Assembly: GCF_019443425.1 (NCBI RefSeq)
Contig: NZ_CP080382.1
Location: 930,001-994,000 of the forward strand
DNA length: 64,000 nucleotides
Direction: 5' to 3'
Source of the DNA: Arthrobacter sp. PAMC25284
Lineage (GTDB): Bacteria; Actinomycetota; Actinomycetes; Actinomycetales; Micrococcaceae
Shown here: in pieces, positions 17,563 to 26,008 of the stretch
Layout of the letters: each line of letters starts with the position of its first letter
Position numbering within the stretch: the first letter of the stretch is position 1
Made by a program: the position numbers and the translations under genes
Notes under the pieces: generated by a model
The model's input: the letters and a program-made list of their open reading frames with translations, nothing else
Told to the model about the DNA's origin: nothing
Database searches by the model: none

Positions 17563-18539
17563 CAGAACAGCGCGACCTTCGGAGTCCTGGGGAAAATTTC
17601 GTCGAGTTCCGCGAGCTCGTCCACGCTGGGCTTCCAGGCTGCCGCGGCGGCGTTCTCCCGGACCTGTTCAGGCCTGGTCGCGCCGGCGATGACACTGCTG
17701 ACGGAGGGCTGAGCCGCCAGCCACGAGAACGCAACCTGCACTTCGGTGAGGTCCCTCGCCGCCGCAAAGGCACTGTAGGCGTCCAGTTGGTCCCAGTCGG
17801 CGTCGTGGACCAGATGGGTGCGGGTACGGCTGAGCCGCGTCCCTTCCGGCGCCGTGCCCTTGGCGTATTTGCCGGTCAGGAGTCCGTTGGCGAGCGGGAA
17901 GTAGGGCAGGACACCCAGTCCGTAGGCTTCCGCGGCGGGCGTGACCTCCAGCTCGGCCCTGCGGTCCAGCAGGTTGTAATGATTCTGGGTGGAGATGAAG
18001 CGTGCTCCCCCGCGGGCGCGGGCCACAAATTCAGCCTCCGCGATCTGCCAGCCGGCACGGTTGGAGTGGCCAAGATAGCGGACCTTGCCGCTGGTCACGA
18101 GCTCGTCGAGGGCCGCGAGCGTCTCGTCGATGGGAGTCAGCGGATCCGGGGTGTGGAACTGGTAAAGGTCGATCCAGTCTGTCCCGAGACGCCGCAGGGA
18201 CGCTTCCACGGCCGTGATGATGTACCGCCGGGAGCCCCGGGCGCCGAAGTCGTTGCCGTTCGCGCCACCCATGTCCATGCCGAACTTGGTGGCTACAACG
18301 GCGTCGTCCCGGCGCCCGGTGAGGGCCTTGCCCAGCATCGTCTCGCTGAGCCCGGTCTCCCGCCCGTAGGTGTCCGCAACGTCGAAGAACGTGATGCCCG
18401 CCTCCAGCGCGGCATGCACAACGGCGTCGGTGCCCTCTTGGGACTCCGTCAGGGTCCCGGCCCGGCCCAGGTTATTGCAGCCAATGCCAACGACGGAGAC
18501 GGTCAATCCGGAGTTACCTACGCGGCGGTATTCAGTCAT
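17562..18539 (-). CDS. Aldo/keto reductase
   Basis: A 325-aa NADPH-dependent oxidoreductase with a TIM barrel. The catalytic tetrad is visible: Asp and Tyr in FFDVADTYG, Lys in VATKFGMD and His in YQFHTPDP. The C-terminal SSVIAGATRPEQVREN is the NADP-binding region. It belongs to the KCNAB/YghZ-like branch by overall pattern. It is the first gene of the cluster that continues into the nucleoside hydrolase, with one-base overlap. Physiological substrate unknown. Confidence 0.92.
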   Translation of the reverse strand: MTEYRRVGNSGLTVSVVGIGCNNLGRAGTLTESQEGTDAVVHAALEAGITFFDVADTYGRETGLSETMLGKALTGRRDDAVVATKFGMDMGGANGNDFGARGSRRYIITAVEASLRRLGTDWIDLYQFHTPDPLTPIDETLAALDELVTSGKVRYLGHSNRAGWQIAEAEFVARARGGARFISTQNHYNLLDRRAELEVTPAAEAYGLGVLPYFPLANGLLTGKYAKGTAPEGTRLSRTRTHLVHDADWDQLDAYSAFAAARDLTEVQVAFSWLAAQPSVSSVIAGATRPEQVRENAAAAAWKPSVDELAELDEIFPRTPKVALF

Positions 18540-18604
18540 AACGCCAGCCTATAACGGGCGGCGCGGACTCCTGTGCCGGTTCCCAGCCCGCCGTTACCAG
18601 CCCG

Positions 18605-18823
18605 CTACCCGGTGGGCAGCTTCAGTCCGTGTTCGTCCATCGCGTCCTGGATCTGCGCCAGGGTGCGCGGGCCCATCCCGTGCATTCCCGACAACCTGCG
18701 GCCTCCGAGGGCCACCACCTGCTCGAGTGTCTCGACTCCCTCGTGGGCGAGAGCCCGCCGGGCGGGAGCGGCAATCCCTACCGGTAGCGGGGTGTGGCCG
18801 GGCTGAGCAATTTTGGACGTCAT
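18605..18823 (-). CDS. Small helix-hairpin-helix protein
   Basis: A 72-aa protein, most of which is a helix-hairpin-helix unit resembling the RNA polymerase alpha C-terminal domain: GIAAPARRALAHEGVETLEQVVALGGRRLSGMHGMGPRTLAQIQDAMDEHGL. The GMGPRTL loop is the typical phosphate-contacting hairpin. A nucleic-acid-binding role is likely but no partner is apparent. Confidence 0.7.
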   Translation of the reverse strand: MTSKIAQPGHTPLPVGIAAPARRALAHEGVETLEQVVALGGRRLSGMHGMGPRTLAQIQDAMDEHGLKLPTG

Positions 18824-18862
18824 GGTACGGGCCTTCCAGTCGGTTTCCCCGGTATGTCGTCG

Positions 18863-19420
18863 TTAAAGCGTAAAGCTGTTGGCCGGCTTTGCCGAGTGCT
18901 TGAGCTTAAATGTGTTCTCTCCGGCAGCGGCTGCGCCGATGCTCAGTTTCGTGAAGTCCAAATCTTCGCCGCGGATGCACACCTTGATGGCATTGACCGT
19001 CTTGTTGACATCCGGGGTCAGGCAAAAAATATTCAATTTGGCGTCCGAAAATTCGGAGCGGTCCACGATGCCGAGGCCGCGCCAGGCCAGGTGGCTGATC
19101 AGGGCGTCCTTGGCCTTCTCCTCCAGGTACCGGTCCCGGTCCGTGCCGTCCTTGGTCTTCAACGCGTACTGTGCCACTACCCAGAACTGCTCCGATTCCG
19201 GGATCTCGGCATAGCCGTCCTCGGCGCACTGAACGGCAAAGGCATCCATGAGGCCTTCCGCTGCGGCCGCGTCTCCGACGTCGGTCTCCTCGGTTTTGCT
19301 TTGGTGCCCCACCACGCCGTGGTTCATCACGAACTGGCTGTAGTCCTCGTCGAACCACGCCTCCCTGAATTCCAGGACGCCCTCGTCGTTGCGTTTGTAG
19401 ACCCGGATAATTCCGCTCAT
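18863..19420 (-). CDS. Conserved hypothetical protein (185 aa)
   Basis: Starts at ATG 19420 with AGGAA 7 nt upstream; the open frame above it is not plausible protein. It is soluble and acidic, begins MSGIIRVYKRNDEGVLEFREAWFDEDYSQFVMNHGVVGHQSKT and has no recognisable catalytic motif, signal peptide or membrane helix. I do not recognise the family. It lies alone between the helix-hairpin-helix gene and dxs. Confidence 0.65.
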   Translation of the reverse strand: MSGIIRVYKRNDEGVLEFREAWFDEDYSQFVMNHGVVGHQSKTEETDVGDAAAAEGLMDAFAVQCAEDGYAEIPESEQFWVVAQYALKTKDGTDRDRYLEEKAKDALISHLAWRGLGIVDRSEFSDAKLNIFCLTPDVNKTVNAIKVCIRGEDLDFTKLSIGAAAAGENTFKLKHSAKPANSFTL

Positions 19421-19502
19421 GGGCCAGTTCCTTCCTAAAGCGTCCTCTGCAGGCACCACAGTGGGAGCCGCCGGACGGTGTAATGGTTCTTGGACGTGCT
19501 GG

Positions 19503-21476
19503 CTACAGCAGCGGCAGGCTGCCGGTGCTGGGGTGTTCCTGGCCGGGCAGGGGGCGGGCAAACGGCACCTTGGTCCCCAGCACCTGCGCCACGACGTCGT
19601 GGGTGATCTGCTGGGCAGTCAGGCCGACGCGTTCCAGCACCTGGCTGCGGGTCCCGTGGTGCAGGAACTCGACGGGCAGCCCGACCTCGTTGAGCGCAGT
19701 GTCCACGCCGGCCGCGCGCATTTCCTGGCGGATCCTGGAGCCAACCCCACCGGCCCGCACGCCGTCTTCGATGCAGATGACGAGACGGTGATGCGAGGCG
19801 AGGGCGATGATGGAATTCCGGACCGGAAGGACCCAGCGGGGATCCACTACGGTGGAGCTGATGCCTTGGGCACCCAGCCGGTTGGAAACATTCAGCGCGA
19901 GGTCGGACATCGCGCCGACGCTGACGATCAGGACGTCGTTGTCGCTGGAACCGGCCGGGCGGCGGGCGAGGACATCGACGCCGTCGCTGAGGCGCTCCAA
20001 TGCCTCGACCTCAACCCCGACGGTTCCCTTGGAATAGCGGATTACAGTCGGTGCGTCGTCGACCGCCACGGCTTCGCGGAGTTCCTCCCGGAGCCTGGTG
20101 GCGTCCCGGGGCGCCGCCAGGTGCAGGCCGGGGACAATCTGTACCATCGCCATATCCCACATGCCGTGATGGCTGGGGCCGTCGGGTCCGGTGACTCCGG
20201 CCCGGTCGAGGACGACCGTTACGCCGGCTTTGTGCAGGGCCACGTCCATCAGCAACTGGTCGAAGGCCCGGTTCAGGAACGTCGCGTAGACGGCGACCAC
20301 GGGGTGCAGACCGCCGAAGGCCATGCCGGCGGCGGACGTCATCGCGTGCTGTTCAGCGATCCCGACGTCGAACACCCGCTCGGGGTGCCGGGCCGCAAAT
20401 TTGTGCAGCCCGACAGGAATCAGCATGGCCCCGGTGATACCCACGATGTCCGGCCGTTCATCCGCGATATCGGCGATCTCTTCGGCGAAGACTGCGGTCC
20501 AGGACTTTGCACCGCCGGCCTCTGTCGGCACGCCCGTCTCCGGGTCGATAACCCCGACGGCGTGGAACTGGTCGTCCTCGTGGGCCCGGGCCGGCGCGTA
20601 GCCGTGGCCTTTCTCCGTCATGGCGTGCACAATCACGGGGCCGGCGTAGTTCCTGGCCGTGGAAAGGGCATGTTCCATGGCCTGGAGGTTGTGGCCATCC
20701 ACCGGGCCGATGTATTTCATGCCGAGATCCTCGAACATGCCCTGCGGCGCCCACCAGTCCTTGATGCCCTTCTTCATGGCATGCAGGCTCTTATAGGTGA
20801 ACTGGCCGGCCGGGCCGCCGTTCTGGAGTTTGCGCTTCCACCATTCCAGTGCGCCTTCGTAAGCGGGGGCCGCCCGAAGGGAGTCGATCGTGGGGCGGAG
20901 GGAGGCCAGGTAGTCGGCAAAGCCACCGACAGTTGGCGCGTACGAGCGGCCATTGTCGTTGACCACGATCACGACACGCCGTTTTTTATCTGACGCGATG
21001 TTGTTCAGGGCTTCCCAGGCCATCCCGCCGGTCAGGGCGCCGTCGCCCACGACTGCGATCGTAAAACGGTCACCGTCGCCGGTCAGCTGCCGGGCCCGGG
21101 AAATGCCGTCGGCCCAGGAAAGCGAGGAGGAGGCGTGCGAGCTTTCGACAATGTCGTGCTCAGACTCAGCCCGGTCGGGGTAGCCTGACAGGCCGCCCTG
21201 CTGCCGGAGGGTGCTGAAATTCTGCCGGCCGGTCAGGAGCTTATGGACATAGGACTGATGTCCGGTGTCAAAGACGATGCTGTCCCGAGGGGAATCAAAA
21301 ATCCGATGCACGGCCATGGTCAGTTCGACGACGCCGAGGTTCGGTCCGAGGTGCCCGCCCGTCTGCGAGACGTTGCCGATGAGGAAGGTCCGGATCTCGG
21401 CGGCCAGCTGCTGCAGCTGCGCCCCGGACAACTTGCTCAGGTCCTGCGGATTCCGGATGGTGTCCAAGATTCCCAA
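19503..21476 (-). CDS. dxs: 1-deoxy-D-xylulose-5-phosphate synthase
   Basis: First enzyme of the non-mevalonate isoprenoid pathway: pyruvate plus glyceraldehyde 3-phosphate to DXP, thiamine diphosphate-dependent. 657 aa. Motifs include [16 protein letters not shown] (TPP/Mg), GHGYAPA and the transketolase pyrimidine-domain stretch [16 protein letters not shown]. The start is TTG at 21476, giving (M)[20 protein letters not shown] is ideally placed upstream, and no ATG or GTG fits the conserved N-terminus. The gene follows acn on the same strand, separated by two strong hairpins, so it probably has its own promoter. Confidence 0.95.
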   Translation of the reverse strand: MGILDTIRNPQDLSKLSGAQLQQLAAEIRTFLIGNVSQTGGHLGPNLGVVELTMAVHRIFDSPRDSIVFDTGHQSYVHKLLTGRQNFSTLRQQGGLSGYPDRAESEHDIVESSHASSSLSWADGISRARQLTGDGDRFTIAVVGDGALTGGMAWEALNNIASDKKRRVVIVVNDNGRSYAPTVGGFADYLASLRPTIDSLRAAPAYEGALEWWKRKLQNGGPAGQFTYKSLHAMKKGIKDWWAPQGMFEDLGMKYIGPVDGHNLQAMEHALSTARNYAGPVIVHAMTEKGHGYAPARAHEDDQFHAVGVIDPETGVPTEAGGAKSWTAVFAEEIADIADERPDIVGITGAMLIPVGLHKFAARHPERVFDVGIAEQHAMTSAAGMAFGGLHPVVAVYATFLNRAFDQLLMDVALHKAGVTVVLDRAGVTGPDGPSHHGMWDMAMVQIVPGLHLAAPRDATRLREELREAVAVDDAPTVIRYSKGTVGVEVEALERLSDGVDVLARRPAGSSDNDVLIVSVGAMSDLALNVSNRLGAQGISSTVVDPRWVLPVRNSIIALASHHRLVICIEDGVRAGGVGSRIRQEMRAAGVDTALNEVGLPVEFLHHGTRSQVLERVGLTAQQITHDVVAQVLGTKVPFARPLPGQEHPSTGSLPLL

Positions 21477-21576
21477 CGGCCACTCCTTCAGGTGGTAGAA
21501 ATGCCTTTTAACTCTAACGCCTCGGATCGGCCGGCCGTGCCGGACGGTTGAACCGGCGCCGCATCCCGTGAACGGC

Positions 21577-21613
21577 AATGGTCCCGGCCGGTCAGTGACC
21601 GGCCGGGACCATT
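21577..21613. terminator. 17-bp perfect hairpin between acn and dxs
   Basis: AATGGTCCCGGCCGGTC (21577-21593) and its exact complement (21597-21613) are separated by 3 nt. It is one of two strong hairpins in the acn-dxs gap. There is no long U tract on either strand, so it could equally be a transcript-stabilising 3' structure for acn. Confidence 0.6.
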
Positions 21614-21625
21614 TAGCGCGTTACC

Positions 21626-21656
21626 ATCCTGACCGGCGGCTGCCGCCGGTCAGGAT
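21626..21656. terminator. Second hairpin immediately 3' of acn
   Basis: ATCCTGACCGGCGGC (21626-21640) pairs with GCCGCCGGTCAGGAT (21642-21656), 6 bp past the acn stop. This GC-rich stem with a tiny loop is likely the first part of a bipartite terminator. Confidence 0.6.
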
Positions 21657-21661
21657 TCCGC

Positions 21662-24476
21662 CTAGTTGGCGGAGATCTGGCGCAGCACGTACTGCAGGAT
21701 GCCGCCGTTGCGGTAGTAGTCCGCTTCGCCCGGGGTGTCGATGCGCAGGACCGCATCGAAGGACGTGACGGTACCGTCTTCGGCGGTGGCCGTGACCTTG
21801 AGGGTCTTCGGCGTGGTGCCTTCATTCAGGGCGGTGACGCCCTCCACGGCGAAGGTTTCCGTGCCGGTCAGGCCCAGGCTGGCAGCGGACTCGCCGGCCG
21901 GGTACTGCAGCGGCAGGACGCCCATGCCGATCAGGTTGGAGCGGTGGATGCGCTCGTAGCTCTCGGCCACAACGGCCTTGACACCCAGGAGCGCGGTGCC
22001 CTTGGCTGCCCAGTCGCGGGACGAACCGGAACCGTACTCCTTGCCAGCCAGCACCACCAACGGGGTGCCGGCTGCCTGGTAGTTCTGCGCAGCGTCGTAG
22101 ACGTAGGCCTGCGGTCCGTCAGCCTGGCTGAAGTCACGGGTGAACCCGCCCTCGACGCCGTCGAGGAGCTGGTTTTTGATCCGGATATTGGCAAAGGTGC
22201 CGCGGATCATCACTTCGTGGTTGCCGCGGCGTGAGCCGTAGGAGTTGAAGTCCTTCCGCTCCACACCCTTGGCCAGCAGGTACTGCCCGGCCGGGGTGTC
22301 CGACTTGAAGGAACCGGCCGGGGAGATGTGGTCGGTGGTGACGGAGTCGCCAAGCTTGAGCAGCACGCGGGCGCCGCTGATGTCCGCGACCGGATCCGGG
22401 GTGGCCTGCATGCCGTCGAAGTACGGGGGCTTCCGGACGTACGTGGAATCCTCGTCCCAAGCGAACGTATCGCCGGCGGGGGTGTCGAGGGCCTTCCAGC
22501 GTTCGTCTCCGTCGAAGACGCCCTCGTAGCCGCGTGCGAACATTTCCTTGTCGATCGAGGAATCGATGACCTGCTGAACTTCGACCGGGTTCGGCCAGAT
22601 GTCTTTCAGGAAGACGTCGTTACCGGCTTCGTCCTGGCCCAGGGCATCGGCCTCGAAGTCGAAGTCCATGGTTCCGGCCAGGGCGTAGGCGATGACCAGC
22701 GGCGGTGAGGCCAGGTAGTTCATCTTGACGTCCGGGTTGATCCGGCCTTCGAAGTTACGGTTACCGGAGAGCACTGCGGCGACGGAAAGGTCGTTGGCCT
22801 GAATGGCCTCGGAGATTTCCGCGTCGAGCGGACCGGAGTTGCCGATGCAGGTTGCGCAGCCGTAGCCGACGATGAAGAAGCCGAGCTTCTCCAGGTACGG
22901 AGTCAGGGCCGGACTTGTTGTAGTAGTCGGTGACAACCTTCGAGCCCGGAGCCACGGAGGTTTTGACCCACGGCTTGGAGGTGAGACCCTTTTCCACTGC
23001 GTTGCGTGCCAGCAGTGCAGCGGCAAGCATGACGGAGGGGTTGGACGTGTTTGTGCAGGACGTGATCGAGGCAATCGAGACCGCGCCGTGATCCAGCTCG
23101 AACTCGCGGCCATCGGCAGTCTTGACGCTGACCTTCTTGTTCGGCCGGCCGTTGGCGGAGGGTCCGTGCGGGTGCGGCGCCTCGTCCGTCAGGTGCGTCT
23201 TCGTGGCCGTGAAGGACGGCGTGTCCGAGGCCGGGAAGGACTCGTCGAGGGCTTCGTCAACGCTGCCGCCGACGAGTTCTTCCTTCACGTAGTTGCGAAG
23301 GTCCTGGCGGAACTGGGCCTTGGACTCCGTGAGGATGATGCGGTCCTGCGGGCGCTTCGGGCCTGAGATCGAGGGCACCACGGTGGACAGGTCCAGTTCG
23401 AGGTACTCAGAGAATTTGATCTCACGCGACGGATCGTGCCAGAGGCCCTGTTCCTTCGCGTAGGACTCAACCAGGGCGACGTTCTCATCGGACCGGCCGG
23501 TGAGGCGCAGGTACTCGAGGGTGACGTCGTCGATCGGGAACATCGCAGCAGTGGAGCCGAACTCCGGGCTCATATTGCCGATCGTGGCACGGTTTGCCAG
23601 CGGCACAGCCGCGACGCCTTCACCGTAGAACTCCACGAACTTGCCGACCACGCCGTGCTTGCGCAGCTGCTCGGTGATGGTCAGGACAACGTCGGTGGCG
23701 GTGGCTCCGGCCGGGATGGACCCGGTCAGCTTGAAGCCCACGACCCGCGGGATCAGCATGGAAACGGGCTGGCCCAGCATGGCGGCCTCGGCTTCGATGC
23801 CGCCCACGCCCCAGCCGAGCACGCCCATGCCGTTAACCATGGTGGTGTGCGAGTCGGTCCCGACGCAGGTGTCCGGGTAGGCGCGGAGGGCGCCGTCAAC
23901 CTCTCGGGTCATGACCGTGCGGGCCAAGTACTCGATGTTGACCTGGTGCACGATGCCGGTTCCCGGCGGGACGACCTTGAAGTCGTCAAACGCGGTCTGG
24001 CCCCAGCGCAGGAACTGGTAACGCTCGCCATTGCGCTGGTATTCGATTTCCATGTTGCGCTCGAGCGCTCCGGCGTTGCCGAAGGCGTCGATCTGCACGG
24101 AGTGGTCGATGACCATTTCCGCCGGCGCCAGCGGGTTGACCCGCTTGGGGTCGCCGCCGAGCTCCTTGACGGCTTCACGCATGGTGGCAAGATCCACGAT
24201 GCAGGGCACGCCGGTGAAGTCCTGCATGATCACGCGCGCCGGCGTGAATTGAATCTCAGTGTCGGGCTCCGCGTTGGGATCCCAGCCTGCCAGGGCGCGG
24301 ACGTGATCGGCGGTGATGTTGGCGCCGTCCTCTGTCCTCAGCAGGTTCTCAAGCAATACCTTGAGGCTGAACGGAAGGTTTTCTGCACCTTCAACGGAGT
24401 TCAACCGGAAAATTTCGTATTCGGCACCGGCAACATTAAGTTTGCCTTTTGAACCGAAGCTGTCCACAGTGCTCAT
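21662..24476 (-). CDS. acnA: Aconitate hydratase A, with an apparent single-base frameshift
   Basis: TCA-cycle citrate-isocitrate isomerase with a [4Fe-4S] cluster; 937 aa once repaired. The first frame (24476 down to about 22908) includes [14 protein letters not shown] with the first cluster Cys. The rest ([14 protein letters not shown] with the other two Cys, through to the swivel domain and [12 protein letters not shown]) is in another frame. Exactly one extra G (+ strand run 22906-22908; GGG where GG restores [14 protein letters not shown]) explains it. AGGAG precedes the ATG, and an iron-box-like palindrome lies at 24531-24550. An unrepaired product would lack two cluster cysteines, so sequence error is likely. 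Confidence 0.9.
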
Positions 24477-24530
24477 TCGCAGGACTCCTCTCGCAACAGT
24501 TTTATCTTTGCCGCGCCGCCAATCCCTTAC

Positions 24531-24550
24531 TAGTTAGGGGAGCCTAACTA
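24531..24550. promoter_or_regulatory. Iron-box-like 20-bp palindrome upstream of acnA
   Basis: TAGTTAGGGGAGCCTAACTA: 8-bp perfect arms around a 4-bp centre, 55-74 bp upstream of the acn ATG. The rare TTAGG...CCTAA half-sites match DtxR/IdeR/DmdR iron boxes. Read on the minus strand, about 14-15 of 19 positions agree with TTAGGTTAGGCTAACCTAA-type consensus (consensus from memory). Control of an Fe-S enzyme by an iron-sensing regulator is biologically sensible. Confidence 0.55.
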
Positions 24551-24628
24551 AGGCACGCGCCGAAACGATCGCGTGCAGAAAGTGGGATCAGTCGTAATGA
24601 AGCGCGACGACGGACTACTTCGTCCATC

Positions 24629-26008
24629 CTAGTGGTTTGACCCCTGCGGGGTCAGTAACGCCACAGTCTCCATGTGGTGCGTGTGCGGGTACAGGTCAAA
24701 GGCCCGCAGCCCGGACAATTCCCAGCCGCCCTGCTGGAAATACCCAAGATCACGGGCAAACGACGCCGGATCGCAGGAGACGTAGGCGATGGCCCGGGGT
24801 CCGGCACTCATCAGCTGCTCCACGACGGCTTTGCCGGCACCTGCCCGGGGCGGATCCAGCACGAGGGCGTCGAAATTGCGTGGTTTCTGCCGCAGCACCC
24901 GTTCCACCCGCCCCTGCACGATCTCCACCTGGGCAAAGTCATGCAGGTTTTTCCGCGCGTCACGGCTGGCTCCCGGGGAGCCCTCGACCGACAGCACGGA
25001 TCCCGTGACTCCCACTGTGTCGGCGAGTGGCGCTGTGAACAGCCCGGCGCCCGCATACAGGTCAGCCACCACAGAGCCCGGGGCGAGGAAGCCGCCGTCG
25101 TGCAGGAATCCGGTGACAGCCCCCACGAGGGTTTCCGGGGCATCGCGGTGGATCTGCCAGAAACCGTCGCCGGTGACGCGATAGTCGTGGCCGGCCGCTG
25201 CCTCCTGGACGAAAGTGCGGCCGCGCAACTGCAGCACCTCCCCCTTGACGGGATCAAAGCTCGCCACAGACACGTCGTCGGGCAATTGATGCAGGATGGC
25301 GCTGAGCCGTTTGGCCCGGGTCCCCGGGGCGGGAACCAGCAGGACGAGCGGGCGGGAACCGTTGGAGGGCACGGCGACCTCAACACGCTCAATCCCCTGC
25401 AGGTCCAGCTCCCAGAGCCGAAGGGCATTAATGCCATCCACGGCCAGAGGCATCTCGCGGACGGGCAGAACGGCATCGGAGCGGTGCGCGTGCATGCCCA
25501 GTTTGCCGGACGGCGTCACGGCAAATCCAGCGCGGGTCCGCCAGCCGAGTCCGGCCCGCGTTTGTGCGCCGGACTCCCCCGTGGCGCCGCCAACGGCTTC
25601 CACGCTGGGACCGCCATCCAGCGGGTGTTCGACGCCGGCGAGGCGCTTGAGCTGTTCGGCCAGCACCTCGGCTTTCAGGCTGCGCTGGCGTTCCAGTGAG
25701 ATGTGGCCCAGTTCGGCGCCGCCGACCGGCGGGTGCCGGTGGGACCAGGAGCGGCCGGAATCCGCGAGGTCCCAGAAATGCTCCACCCGGTCCGGTGACG
25801 CTTCGAGGACTTCCACGACGTCGGCGCGCCAGAATTTGGCGGCTGCGCCGTCGTCCGTGAGCCGGACCCGGACCTTCTCGCCGGGAATCGCATGCCGGAC
25901 GAACACCACCCTGCCCTCGTGCCGGGCAACGCAGTGCCCGCCGTGGGCGACGGGTCCCACCTCAAGGACAAGTTCGGTGTGGTCGGTGTTCCGGGGGGCT
26001 TGGCTCAT
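24629..26008 (-). CDS. TrmA/RlmD-family class I SAM-dependent RNA methyltransferase
   Basis: A 459-aa RNA (uracil-5-)methyltransferase family protein. It begins with a TRAM domain (about residues 10-65, GHCVARHEGRVVFVRHAIPGEKVRVRL). The C-terminal catalytic domain has VADLYAGAGLFT for SAM, LDPPRAGAGK and the nucleophile motif SCDPASFARDL. The cysteine quartet of the Fe-S-containing RlmD/RumA members is absent. The ATG at 26008 overlaps the TAA of the permease gene by one base. Target RNA and position unknown. Confidence 0.88.
   Translation of the reverse strand: MSQAPRNTDHTELVLEVGPVAHGGHCVARHEGRVVFVRHAIPGEKVRVRLTDDGAAAKFWRADVVEVLEASPDRVEHFWDLADSGRSWSHRHPPVGGAELGHISLERQRSLKAEVLAEQLKRLAGVEHPLDGGPSVEAVGGATGESGAQTRAGLGWRTRAGFAVTPSGKLGMHAHRSDAVLPVREMPLAVDGINALRLWELDLQGIERVEVAVPSNGSRPLVLLVPAPGTRAKRLSAILHQLPDDVSVASFDPVKGEVLQLRGRTFVQEAAAGHDYRVTGDGFWQIHRDAPETLVGAVTGFLHDGGFLAPGSVVADLYAGAGLFTAPLADTVGVTGSVLSVEGSPGASRDARKNLHDFAQVEIVQGRVERVLRQKPRNFDALVLDPPRAGAGKAVVEQLMSAGPRAIAYVSCDPASFARDLGYFQQGGWELSGLRAFDLYPHTHHMETVALLTPQGSNH

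Noticed and set aside
19419..20993. 524-aa plus-strand open frame opposite dxs
   Set aside because: Antisense shadow; dxs is unambiguous.
22900..22915. Programmed ribosomal frameshift in acn
   Set aside because: No slippery heptamer or downstream pseudoknot is evident, and the same one-base signature recurs in three unrelated genes.
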